From: an uncultured Actinomycetes bacterium
GTDB taxonomy: Bacteria > Actinomycetota > Actinomycetes > Nanopelagicales > Nanopelagicaceae
Assembly: GCA_903878415.1 (NCBI GenBank)
Contig: CAIRHO010000065.1
Location: 1-47,789, forward strand
Length of the DNA: 47,789 nucleotides
Direction: 5' to 3'
Shown: positions 1 to 7,792 of the stretch, piece after piece
Layout of the letters: the number at the start of each line of letters is the position of its first letter
Position numbering within the stretch: position 1 is the first letter of the stretch
The notes under the pieces: generated by a model
What the model was told of the DNA's origin: nothing
Databases searched by the model: none
What the model saw: only the letters and a program-made list of their open reading frames with translations
Made by a program: the position numbers and the translations under genes

Positions 1-342
1 CTTCGTAAAGGAGTTCCAGGACTTGGGAAAGAATTTCATCGTTTGTTAGGTGAAGCCAATATTGATTTGTTAACGCTTTATTTAAACGATCGCAAATACG
101 AAGACCTTTATTTGTTAGCGGAAGCTCTTACTGAGCTAGATGAACGGATCTATCTTTGGCGCCACCGCCACTACAAAGTTGTGGAGCGAAGCATTGGTGC
201 AAAAGTTTCAGGCACTCAAGGGACTCCGGTCGAGATCCTTAGCAAGTTGAATTCCTTTACATTTTTCCCAGAACTTTGGGATATCCGAACCACAATCACT
301 AATCACGCCCTTGAGCAAGAGTCGAAAAAGACCACTTACTAA
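1..342 (+). CDS. kynA: Tryptophan 2,3-dioxygenase, C-terminal part (5' end outside window)
   Basis: The frame is open from base 1, so the gene starts upstream and only the last 113 codons are present. The enzyme opens the indole ring of L-tryptophan with O2, giving N-formylkynurenine, the first step of the kynurenine route. The visible part carries the family's C-terminal signature: WRHRHYKVVERSIG, whose second His (codon 169-171) matches the axial haem ligand, followed by a Gly/Thr loop (SGTQGTP) where the family binds the substrate ammonium group, then FFPELWDIRT. It ends 21 bases before a GNAT gene on the same strand. The kynurenine route can yield anthranilate, which may link it to the CoA-dependent cluster downstream; that link is inference. 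Identity is firm despite truncation. Confidence 0.9.
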   Translation, partial: LRKGVPGLGKEFHRLLGEANIDLLTLYLNDRKYEDLYLLAEALTELDERIYLWRHRHYKVVERSIGAKVSGTQGTPVEILSKLNSFTFFPELWDIRTTITNHALEQESKKTTY

Positions 343-363
343 ACGTTCCGTTAAGTTGAAAAT

Positions 364-915
364 ATGATTGAAACTAAACGATTGCTTTTGCGTCCACTTG
401 AATTAAGCGATGAAGAAGATTTGTTGGAGTACCAATCAATTCCAGAGGTAGTTCGTTATATTCCCTGGCCTGAGCGCACTCCGGAGCAGGTTCATGAAGC
501 GTTACTAAAAGCGATTTCTCAAAATGATGTTGTAAATGAAGGAGATTGGATAGTTCTTGCAATTGTTTCGAAAGAAAGTAAAAAAGTAATTGGACAATTA
601 AATTTAAGTATAAAAAATTCTGTAAACAAATATGGAGAATTTGGTTATGTAATTAATCCAAAATTCAGCGGAGTTGGATATGTACATGAAGCTTGTAAAG
701 CGCTCATAAATTGGGCATTTACTGTAAAAGATTTCAATCGCCTTGCAACTTGTATAGATACGAGAAATCTGCCATCGCGAAAAGTATCTGAAAATTTAGG
801 GATGAGATTAGAGGCGACACATATTGAAGATGAAATGTTTAAAGGTGAGTGGACGAGTTCTTTTGTTTATGCAATTTTGAAGCGAGAATGGCAAGAATTT
901 AACGAAACTGATTGA
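364..915 (+). CDS. GNAT-family N-acetyltransferase (RimJ/RimL-like)
   Basis: This is a 183-residue protein beginning IETKRLLLRPLELSDEEDLLEY, the usual opening of RimJ/RimL-type acetyltransferases. It continues with a GYVINPKFSGVGYVHEACKAL stretch that matches the acetyl-CoA pyrophosphate-binding strand and helix, although the classic Q/RxxGxG/A is degenerate (SGVGYVHEA). The C-terminal NLPSRKVSENLGMRLEA is typical (Asn, Ser and the ENLGM turn). Such enzymes acetylate protein N-termini, small amines or antibiotics; the substrate cannot be read from sequence. Its 3' end overlaps the convergent BadI-like gene by 17 bases. The stretch around 590-700 is visibly more AT-rich than neighbouring genes. 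No ribosome-binding site is evident before the ATG. Confidence 0.8.
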   Translation: MIETKRLLLRPLELSDEEDLLEYQSIPEVVRYIPWPERTPEQVHEALLKAISQNDVVNEGDWIVLAIVSKESKKVIGQLNLSIKNSVNKYGEFGYVINPKFSGVGYVHEACKALINWAFTVKDFNRLATCIDTRNLPSRKVSENLGMRLEATHIEDEMFKGEWTSSFVYAILKREWQEFNETD

Positions 916-1696
916 AATCAGGTGAACGCTTTTCGGTAAAAGCTTTGCCACCTTCTTTAGATTCATCGGTTTCGGTATATAAATCAAGGACATCAAAAGC
1001 GAGCGATTGAATACCGCCAATATGGTCAGAATCAGCATTAAATGAGTGCTTCAAAGTTTTAAGCGCGGTAGGTGAGAGCGATGCAACTTTTTTCGCCCAC
1101 TCGCGTGCACTTAAAATTAATTGATTAGGCGCAACAACTTTATTAACTAAACCCCAACGCTCAGCAGTCGCGGCATCATATTGTTCACATAGGAACCAAA
1201 TTTCACGCGCACGTTTCTCGCCAACAACGCGGGCTAAATAAGCAGTGCCAAACCCGGCATCGAAAGATCCAACTCGAGGACCAACTTGGCCAAACTTTGC
1301 GGTTTCGGAGGCAATTGATAAATCGCAGAGCACATGAAGTACATGGCCACCACCAATTGCAAAACCATTAACCGCCGCGATGACTGGCTTTGGAACTGCT
1401 CGAATTAATTTGTGAAGTGATTCAATTTCAAACATTCCAGTTTCGGTATCGCCATAACCACCGGTGGTCGAGCGTTCTTTTTGATCGCCACCAGTACAGA
1501 AAGCTTTTTCACCAGCGCCAGTGAGAATTATTGCGCCAACTTTTTTATCGACCCACGCATGTTTAAATGCTGCAAGCAATTCGTCAACAGTTCGACCGCG
1601 GAGAGCGTTATAGCGATCTGGACGATTAATTGTGATTGTTGCGATTAATTCTGATACTTCGTAAGTAATATCAGTGAACTCGCTCGGTTTAATCAT
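899..1696 (-). CDS. Crotonase-family ring hydrolase, BadI-like (2-ketocyclohexanecarboxyl-CoA hydrolase type)
   Basis: The 265-residue protein belongs to the enoyl-CoA hydratase superfamily. Two close relatives must be separated: MenB (naphthoate synthase) and BadI, which hydrolyses the ring of 2-oxocyclohexanecarboxyl-CoA to pimeloyl-CoA. Both share the CTGGDQ oxyanion loop, GGGHVLHVLCDL, GSFDAGFGTAYLARVVGEKRAREIWF (Asp in SFD) and a C-terminal Tyr/Asp tail. The stretch after the CTGGDQ loop (SLHKLIRAVPKPVIA), SPTALKTLKHSFN and LYTETDESKEG read more like BadI as I remember it, whereas MenB normally has LDFQRQIRTCPKPV. It lies 9 bases downstream of a thiolase gene on the same strand, a beta-oxidation rather than menaquinone context. 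MenB remains the main alternative. Confidence 0.72.
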   Translation of the reverse strand: MIKPSEFTDITYEVSELIATITINRPDRYNALRGRTVDELLAAFKHAWVDKKVGAIILTGAGEKAFCTGGDQKERSTTGGYGDTETGMFEIESLHKLIRAVPKPVIAAVNGFAIGGGHVLHVLCDLSIASETAKFGQVGPRVGSFDAGFGTAYLARVVGEKRAREIWFLCEQYDAATAERWGLVNKVVAPNQLILSAREWAKKVASLSPTALKTLKHSFNADSDHIGGIQSLAFDVLDLYTETDESKEGGKAFTEKRSPDFNQFR

Positions 1697-1705
1697 GGCG
1701 ATACT

Positions 1706-2896
1706 TTACTCGGCAACTTCAATAACAACAGCGATGCCTAGCCCTACTCCGATACAAGCGGCCGCGATACCAATACCGCCACCTTGGCGCTTTAATTCAC
1801 GAGCGCAATCAACGATTACCCGAGCTGCCGAACCTCCCACTGGATGACCAATCGCAATCGCGCCACCATTGATATTTACGCGCTCTGGATTGATTTCTGG
1901 AATTTCATGGAGAACCGTTAAAACCATGGAAGCAAATGCTTCGTTTATCTCCCATACCTTGATATCACTAACTTTCTTATCAACTTTTTTGAGCGCTCTA
2001 TGAATTGCAGAAATTGGAGCAAGCGAAAACTCATCTGGTTTTGTTGCGGTTATTTGGGTTGCAAGAATTCTTCCAATTCCAGGTAAACCTAACTCAGCAC
2101 AATTAATTTCATTTGTAATCAACATTACAACCGCGCCATCATTTATTGGAGAAGAGTTTCCAGCGGTTCCAGTTCCACCTTCAGAGAAAGCTGAAGGTAA
2201 TTCGCCAAGTTTTTCCAGCGAAGTATCGCGACGGATTGATTCATCAGATGTAAGCCCTTTGAATGGAACTACAAAACCATCATGGATTTTCTTATCCCAA
2301 GCAACCGCAGCGAGTTGATGAGAGCGAAGTGACCATTCATCAACTTGTTTTCGGGTAATTCCAAACCTTTGACTTACTTCTTCAGCGCAACGTCCAAGAC
2401 TCTGTACCCAGTCTGCCGGGAATTTTGGATTTATCATGCGCCAGCCAACGGTAGATTGATTCAATTCCAAATTAGCTGATGGCTCTGGTTTCTTCTTGGA
2501 GTCACGCTCTACTATCCAAGGTGCTCGGGACATTGATTCAACTCCACCTGCAATCACATAGTTGTAATCACCAAGTCGAATTGCTCGAGATGCTTGAATC
2601 ACGGCTTCGCCACCTGATCCGCATAATCTATTTAAAGTTAGACCAGGAATAGTTTCGGGAAGTCCAGCGAGTAGCGCACCCATTCGCGCAACATTTCGAT
2701 TATCTTCACCAGCACCATTTGTATCACCCATAATTACATCGTCGATTAATTCCAGATTTAAATTTGGAACTTTCTTAACTAATTCAGAAATTGTGAAAGC
2801 CAATAAATCATCAGGGCGAACTTTGGAAAGAGCGCCAAAATAAGCGCCAAATGGGGTTCTTACCGCCGCAGCGATGATGGCTTTACGCTCTTGCAT
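1706..2896 (-). CDS. Acetyl-CoA C-acyltransferase (thiolase, PcaF/FadA-like)
   Basis: A full-length 396-residue thiolase that would cleave a 3-oxoacyl-CoA with CoA to release acetyl-CoA. The catalytic residues are visible: nucleophilic Cys92 in NRLCGSG, His351 in GHPVGGSAA and Cys381 in AACIGVGLG. The usual GHPLGASGAR is altered to GHPVGGSAAR and the usual GGGQG after the second Cys to GVGLG, so it is a somewhat divergent member. The N-terminal AAVRTPFGAYFGAL is standard. Overall it resembles degradative thiolases such as beta-ketoadipyl-CoA thiolase rather than biosynthetic PhaA. It is first in a minus-strand pair with the BadI-like hydrolase and is divergent from the SDR/synthetase operon, pointing to a shared catabolic pathway. 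Substrate unknown. Confidence 0.88.
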   Translation of the reverse strand: MQERKAIIAAAVRTPFGAYFGALSKVRPDDLLAFTISELVKKVPNLNLELIDDVIMGDTNGAGEDNRNVARMGALLAGLPETIPGLTLNRLCGSGGEAVIQASRAIRLGDYNYVIAGGVESMSRAPWIVERDSKKKPEPSANLELNQSTVGWRMINPKFPADWVQSLGRCAEEVSQRFGITRKQVDEWSLRSHQLAAVAWDKKIHDGFVVPFKGLTSDESIRRDTSLEKLGELPSAFSEGGTGTAGNSSPINDGAVVMLITNEINCAELGLPGIGRILATQITATKPDEFSLAPISAIHRALKKVDKKVSDIKVWEINEAFASMVLTVLHEIPEINPERVNINGGAIAIGHPVGGSAARVIVDCARELKRQGGGIGIAAACIGVGLGIAVVIEVAE

Positions 2897-2996
2897 GTAG
2901 CGTATTATTAACCATCCGCAGCATTACTCGCCATTAACATGGTGTTTTATGAAACGATATTACGCACATCGTGCGCTTACGGAGGGGAATTCTTAA
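2897..2996. promoter_or_regulatory. Divergent promoter region with a short palindrome between the two CoA-catabolism operons
   Basis: The 100-base gap separates the thiolase (minus) and SDR (plus) starts, so it should hold both promoters. On the plus strand TTAACA at 2934-2939 and GATATT at 2956-2961, 16 bases apart, form a plausible -35/-10 pair. A perfect inverted repeat CGCAC-ATC-GTGCG lies at 2963-2975, just where transcription would begin, a common operator position. A strong ribosome-binding site (GGAGGGG at 2981-2987) precedes the SDR start. The promoter and operator are pattern matches only; the palindrome arms are short enough to occur by chance. Confidence 0.4.
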
Positions 2997-3764
2997 ATGG
3001 ATCGACAACTCCGGATATTAGTAACTGGCGCAGGACGCGGCATCGGTAAAGCTATCGTTTCGCAATTAAAGAGCGATCCACTAAAACATAAAATTGCAGT
3101 TACTGCCCGAACTGAATCTGAATTGAAAGAAGTCGTTTCCGGGGCGCTCGGAGAAACCCTAGTAATTGCGGCAGATGCAACTTCAACAAAGGTTCCTGAT
3201 GAAGTAATTGCGAAAATGATTGCTGCTTGGGGCGGCGTTGATGTAATTATTTTAAATGCGGGCGAAGCTGATGTGCAGAAAATTGAAGATACTACAGATG
3301 CGATTTGGGAAAAGACGTTAGCAATAAACACTACAGCGCCATTTAGATTTATTCGAGCAGTAACCCCAGTAATGAAGAGTCAAAATTATGGTCGGGTGAT
3401 TGTGATTGCAAGTATTGCTGGCTTGATGGGCGAAGCTTTTGTAACTGCTTACAGTGCCTCAAAACATGCAGTAGTGGGTGTAGTCCGCGCTAGTGCTGTT
3501 GAATTAAGTAAGTATGGAATTACTGTAAATGCGCTCTGCCCTGGATATGTAGATACGCCGATGTTGGATAAAGGTTTAGATGTGACTGCTGCAAGGACTG
3601 GTAAAACTCGGGACGAGTTACGTGCTGCGCTTGCTGCAAAACAACCAGGCGGTAGATTATTAACTGCAAACGAGGTCGCTACAGCTGCGATAGCTTTTAT
3701 TGATAATGGCGAAACTGGCGAAGCTCGCTGGTTGGATGCTGCCACGATTGGGGAGAAGAAATGA
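2997..3764 (+). CDS. Short-chain dehydrogenase/reductase (SDR), hydroxyacyl-CoA dehydrogenase-like
   Basis: This 255-residue classical SDR has the TGAGRGIG cofactor loop near residues 10-17, the NAG motif (LNAGEAD, where the family has NNAG), the catalytic Ser in IASIAG and the YSASK active-site Tyr and Lys, followed by PGYVDTPM. Classical SDRs interconvert alcohols and ketones with NAD(P). In the BadHI scheme the dehydrogenase ahead of the ring hydrolase is also an SDR, so a role on a cyclic hydroxyacyl-CoA fits the neighbours, but this is inference. It opens a five-gene plus-strand operon behind a strong GGAGGGG ribosome-binding site, and its stop overlaps the next start by 4 bases (ATGA). 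Confidence 0.85.
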   Translation: MDRQLRILVTGAGRGIGKAIVSQLKSDPLKHKIAVTARTESELKEVVSGALGETLVIAADATSTKVPDEVIAKMIAAWGGVDVIILNAGEADVQKIEDTTDAIWEKTLAINTTAPFRFIRAVTPVMKSQNYGRVIVIASIAGLMGEAFVTAYSASKHAVVGVVRASAVELSKYGITVNALCPGYVDTPMLDKGLDVTAARTGKTRDELRAALAAKQPGGRLLTANEVATAAIAFIDNGETGEARWLDAATIGEKK

Positions 3765-4159
3765 AAAAAATTAATCGCATCAACCCAGATTCACTCGCAG
3801 CACCAATTGGTTTTTCACACGCAGTTGCCACAGACGGCGGAAAGTTAATTTTTCTTGCTGGTCAGACAGCGCTAAATAAAGAAGGTGTAATTGTTGGGAA
3901 TGGCATTGTCGAGCAGTTTGAGAAGGCGCTTTCTAATCTGTTAACCGCACTATCTGAGGCTGGCGGATCTCCCTCAGATTTAGCAAAACTATCGATTTAT
4001 TCGGTAGACCCAGAAAATTACCGCACGAATGCGCGTGAAATTGGAAAAGTTTGGCAGCGATTAGTTGGTAAAGATTATCCGGCAATGACTTTAGTAGGAG
4101 TAACTCGGCTTTGGGATATTGAAGCGTTGGTAGAGATTGAAGGGTTTGCCGTTCTTTAA
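3761..4159 (+). CDS. Rid-family (YjgF/UK114) protein lacking the catalytic arginine
   Basis: A 132-residue Rid protein: the fold is recognisable from FLAGQTALNKEGVIVG, EQFEKALSNLLTALSEAGGSPSDLAKLSIYSVD and the C-terminal IEALVEIEGFAVL. RidA enzymes deaminate reactive enamine/imine intermediates using an Arg that sits in a PxRS-type motif. Here the aligned segment is YPAMTLVGV, with no Arg, so it is probably a Rid4-7-type homologue whose chemistry is different or unknown. The start overlaps the SDR stop by 4 bases and its stop overlaps the next start by 1 base (TAATG), implying translational coupling. Rid-like proteins are known companions of CoA-dependent aromatic degradation clusters, including 2-aminobenzoyl-CoA clusters as I recall. 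Confidence 0.85.
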   Translation: MKKINRINPDSLAAPIGFSHAVATDGGKLIFLAGQTALNKEGVIVGNGIVEQFEKALSNLLTALSEAGGSPSDLAKLSIYSVDPENYRTNAREIGKVWQRLVGKDYPAMTLVGVTRLWDIEALVEIEGFAVL

Positions 4160-6210
4160 TGAACAAACTTGCAAATCTTTGGTCTGCTAAATCTGTTGCA
4201 ATCATCGGCGCTACCGAACGCGTTGGCGCAATGGGAAGGTTGCCAATTGAGTATTTGCTAAAGCATGGGTACCAAGGTGAAATTTTTCCAGTAAATCCAA
4301 AAGGCGGAACCATTCTAGGAATAAATGCTTTTGCTTCGATCTCTGAAATTAATATGCCAATTGATTTAGCGCTAATTATGGTGCCATTAAACGCGGTTGA
4401 AGCAGCAGTATCAGATTGTGCAAGCGCTGGCGTTCCCGTTGTAACCGTTATGGCATCTGGATTTGCGGAAGCGGATGAAGCCGGCGCAATCGCGCAAGAT
4501 AGATTGGTTTCAATTGCGAAAAAATCTGGGATGAGATTAGTTGGACCAAATTGCATTGGTTCGGTCGGCGGCGCTGCAAAATTAACCGCAACTTTTTCAC
4601 CAGTTTTTTCATCAGATAGCACTGCACTTTCGGCAGGATCACTTGCGTTAGTGAGCCAATCCGGTGCGCTCGGTTATGGCACTTATTCGCTTGGTTTAGA
4701 TCGCGATTTACCAATTGGTGTTGTGGTCACAACTGGAAACGAAGCTGAAGTAAGTGCAATGGATATCGCAACGGCGCTCTCTGAAGATAAAGAAGTTACT
4801 GGAATTTTAATTTATACTGAAGGTTTAACTGAGATTGCACAATTACGCGAGATAGCTGCTAAAAAACCAACTGCAATTTTGAAAGCTGGCCGCTCTCAAG
4901 CTGGTGCCAAAGCAGCAGCATCACACACGGGCGCGCTAGCAACTGGTGATCGAGTAGTTGATGCCGCGATTAAAGCTACCGGAGCGGTGCGAGTGAACAA
5001 TGTAGAAGAGTTACTTGATGCTGGCGCTGTTTTCACAACTGGTACGAAGTTAATTGGAAAACGTGTAGCGATTATTACAACTTCTGGTGGAAGCGGAATT
5101 CTAGGAACCGATGCGCTAGAAGCATGCGGACTAGAACTAGCCGAGTTAGAACCCAAAACCATTGCAGCGCTAGATGAATTTATTCCGAGTTACGGAAATT
5201 CCACAAACCCAGTTGATGTAACTGCCGCCGTGATTTCGTCACCAGAGTTATTCGAAAAATGTATGGCGATATTAGTAAATGATCGGAACGTCGAAGCAAT
5301 TATCGCGGCGTTCTGCGTATTGGTAGGCGACGATGTTGAACGAATTGCTAATGCTCTTGGTGCTGCCGGGAAAGTTAGATCTTTGCCAATTGTGGTGGCT
5401 CGAACTGGTGCGCAATCACTAGCTCCGTTAGCTGCAAAAAAATTGGCGCAATTTAATATTCCGGTTTACCCCACGCCAGAACGTGCTGCTCGGGCACTTG
5501 AATTATTACGAGTTGTTTCTATGCCAATTCCAAAATATTCACGGAAGCCGCTAGTGCTGACAACTGCAACCCCAAATGCTGGTGCAAGTGAGGTAGAGCT
5601 AAAGAATTTATGGGAAAGCGTTGGTGTGCCAGTTCCGGAATCGCTAGTTGTTTCCAAGAAGAGTGAGGTTAGTGCAGCGGTTTTAAAAGTTGGTGGCCGA
5701 GCAGTGTTGAAAGCTGTTATCCCAGGCTTATTGCATAAGAGCGATGCTGGCGGAGTTTCGTTAGATATTTCCGAGGATAGCGCGCCAGAAGTTTTCGATC
5801 GACTGATTGCGATTGCAAATGGTGGCGAAGCATCAGTACTTGTAGAGCGATTTGTGCCTAAAGGTATTGAAGTATTAGTTGGCATTACGCCATCACCACT
5901 TGGTCGAGTATTAACGATTGGAGTCGGTGGTGTTTTGACTGAAGTTATTAACGACACTGCACTTCGGTTGTTACCTGTAAGTAGTGAAGATGTAAATGCC
6001 ATGATTGATGAAACCCGATTAGTAAAACTATTTGCTGGGGTTCGCGGCGCAAAAGCTGCCGACCGTGCTGCATTTGTTGAGCTCGTGCTAAGAATCACAG
6101 ATGCAACCGCTGGTTGGGATGAAGGTTTTGAGTTAGACATTAACCCTGTAACTGTTCTCTCGAATGGTGCTTGGGTGTTGGATAGCGCCTACGTGGCAGC
6201 GAATAAGTAA
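4159..6210 (+). CDS. ADP-forming acyl-CoA synthetase (fused alpha/beta, pimeloyl/acetyl-CoA synthetase family)
   Basis: At 683 residues this matches single-chain NDP-forming acyl-CoA synthetases, which make an acyl-CoA from acid, CoA and ATP via acyl phosphate and phosphohistidine, or run backwards to conserve ATP. Visible in order: a CoA-binding Rossmann domain (SVAIIGATERVGAMG), a succinyl-CoA-ligase-like domain with GPNCIGSVGG and SQSGALGYG, the phosphohistidine loop SHTGALATGD with His256, and a C-terminal ATP-grasp domain (LKAVIPGLLHKSDAGGV). Characterised family members act on acetate, branched or aryl acids and pimelate. A dicarboxylic product of BadI-type ring opening would suit such an enzyme, though this is inference. 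Its start codon overlaps the Rid stop codon. Confidence 0.9.
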   Translation: MNKLANLWSAKSVAIIGATERVGAMGRLPIEYLLKHGYQGEIFPVNPKGGTILGINAFASISEINMPIDLALIMVPLNAVEAAVSDCASAGVPVVTVMASGFAEADEAGAIAQDRLVSIAKKSGMRLVGPNCIGSVGGAAKLTATFSPVFSSDSTALSAGSLALVSQSGALGYGTYSLGLDRDLPIGVVVTTGNEAEVSAMDIATALSEDKEVTGILIYTEGLTEIAQLREIAAKKPTAILKAGRSQAGAKAAASHTGALATGDRVVDAAIKATGAVRVNNVEELLDAGAVFTTGTKLIGKRVAIITTSGGSGILGTDALEACGLELAELEPKTIAALDEFIPSYGNSTNPVDVTAAVISSPELFEKCMAILVNDRNVEAIIAAFCVLVGDDVERIANALGAAGKVRSLPIVVARTGAQSLAPLAAKKLAQFNIPVYPTPERAARALELLRVVSMPIPKYSRKPLVLTTATPNAGASEVELKNLWESVGVPVPESLVVSKKSEVSAAVLKVGGRAVLKAVIPGLLHKSDAGGVSLDISEDSAPEVFDRLIAIANGGEASVLVERFVPKGIEVLVGITPSPLGRVLTIGVGGVLTEVINDTALRLLPVSSEDVNAMIDETRLVKLFAGVRGAKAADRAAFVELVLRITDATAGWDEGFELDINPVTVLSNGAWVLDSAYVAANK

Positions 6211-6232
6211 GAGATTGAATTAGGAGAGCCAA

Positions 6233-7792
6233 ATGGATGTCGGAACAATTGTTGCCCGTTCCATGCGGCGTTATCGCGACCGAATCGCAGTCGAAGGTCC
6301 CGAGGGTTCTATAACTTTTGGTGAAATTGGTTCCAGAATATTTCAACTAGCTCGAGCTTTGAAAGCTCTTGGACTACAAGAAGGCGATCGAGTATTAGAT
6401 CTACAATCAAATCAAAATACCTATATTGAATCCGATTTAGGAATTTCCAGCGCTGGGCTTTGTCGAGTTGCACTTAATTATCGGCTACACCCAACTGATT
6501 GGGTTCGCATTACGAAAGATTGCGGCGCAAAAGTTTTAATAATGGATGCAAAGTTTTGGGATGAAGCCGGGCCAGTTCGCGAAATAGTTGACCACATTAT
6601 TTTAATAAAAGGCGATCATCATGGCACCATTAATTACGAAAATTTTTTAGCCAAAGAATCTACAGAACCACTCTTACTAGCTGTTAATCCAGATAGTTTA
6701 GTTTCGCTGAATTACTCAAGTGGCACTACTGGTAATCCCAAAGGTGCGATTCGAACCCATAGAAATCGGTTAGCTAGTTTAGGAAACATAGTTACCGATA
6801 TTTTTGGTCGTACTCTTAATGAGAGTGATTGCTGGGTACATGCAGGTCCAGTAACTCATACCAGCGGACTTTTTGTCTTGCCATATTTTGCATTTGGTGC
6901 AAAACAAATTGTGCAAGCTAAATATGAGCCAGAATCGCTGGTTGAGGCAATTCAACATCGAGGCGCTAACGCAACCGCGCTAGTTCCGACAATGGTGGCG
7001 CGTTTACTATCTATGGAAGATATGACCCGAGAAAAAATGTCGAATTTAAAAATGCTTGGTTATGCAGGTGCCCCAATGCCGCCAGAGCAGATTCGCCAAT
7101 GTTATGACCGGATTACAAAGAACATGGTGCAGTACTACGGTTTAGTTGAAGCTATTCCGCCAGTAACGGTCTTAAGTGCAGCCGATCATGAACTTGGTTT
7201 ATTTAAAGATCCCGAAATTCTTACCAGCGCTGGAAACCCTTGCACAACAGTTGAAATTCGAATCGTTGACGAAGCTGGTAAAGATGTGCCACAAGGTGAA
7301 ATTGGCGAGGTTATTACGCGAGGTGATCATGTAATGCGGGGCTACTACGGCGCAGCCGGAAATGATCCCACTGTTACTAAAGCTGTTCGAGATGGTTGGT
7401 TACACACCGGAGATCTTGGTCGATTGGATTTAGAAAATCGGCTATTCCTGGTTGATCGAAAAGGCGACATGATAATTAGCGGGGGCTACAACATTTATCC
7501 GCGCGAAATAGAAGATGTCATTGCGGAAGTTTCGGATATTTCTGAAGTTGCAGTGATGGGCGTATTTGATGCCGAATGGGGCCAACGAGTAGTTGCGATG
7601 GTAACTCTCACGCCAAATGCAAACACAAAAGGCGACGAACTAGTAAGTAAAGTTTTAGAACATTGCAAATCTCGTATGGCTACTTATAAGAAACCAAAAG
7701 AAGTATTGATTGTCGATGCATTTCCATTAAATTCAACTGGGAAGATTGCCAAGAAAGTTTTAAAGCAAGAACTTGAAAGCAGAAATAAATAA
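6233..7792 (+). CDS. AMP-forming acyl-CoA ligase (FadD/benzoate-CoA-ligase-like)
   Basis: A 519-residue ANL-superfamily adenylating enzyme that would activate a carboxylic acid to its CoA ester through an acyl-AMP. The phosphate-binding loop YSSGTTGNPKGAIRTH lies near residue 160. Further on are YYGLVEAIPP (A5 region, Glu present), GWLHTGDLGRLD (A7), DRKGDMIISGGYNIYP (A8 hinge) and the C-terminal STGKIAKKVL with the catalytic Lys. The ribosome-binding site AGGAGAG sits 5-10 bases before the ATG. Its stop overlaps the mutase start by one base (TAATG). Substrate class is unclear: family members take fatty, aryl or cyclohexane carboxylic acids. Two different acyl-CoA synthetases in one operon suggest that two different acids are activated, or one is activated and one released. 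Confidence 0.88.
   Translation: MDVGTIVARSMRRYRDRIAVEGPEGSITFGEIGSRIFQLARALKALGLQEGDRVLDLQSNQNTYIESDLGISSAGLCRVALNYRLHPTDWVRITKDCGAKVLIMDAKFWDEAGPVREIVDHIILIKGDHHGTINYENFLAKESTEPLLLAVNPDSLVSLNYSSGTTGNPKGAIRTHRNRLASLGNIVTDIFGRTLNESDCWVHAGPVTHTSGLFVLPYFAFGAKQIVQAKYEPESLVEAIQHRGANATALVPTMVARLLSMEDMTREKMSNLKMLGYAGAPMPPEQIRQCYDRITKNMVQYYGLVEAIPPVTVLSAADHELGLFKDPEILTSAGNPCTTVEIRIVDEAGKDVPQGEIGEVITRGDHVMRGYYGAAGNDPTVTKAVRDGWLHTGDLGRLDLENRLFLVDRKGDMIISGGYNIYPREIEDVIAEVSDISEVAVMGVFDAEWGQRVVAMVTLTPNANTKGDELVSKVLEHCKSRMATYKKPKEVLIVDAFPLNSTGKIAKKVLKQELESRNK

Noticed and set aside
899-1696. Calling the crotonase-family gene menB outright
   Set aside because: Shared motifs allow it, but the region after CTGGDQ, the C-terminal part and the thiolase neighbour fit BadI better; no other men gene is nearby.
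4448-6140. Long antisense open frames inside the ADP-forming synthetase gene
   Set aside because: They give Ser/Ala/Thr-rich products without motifs, have no ribosome-binding sites, and follow the codon bias of the real gene.
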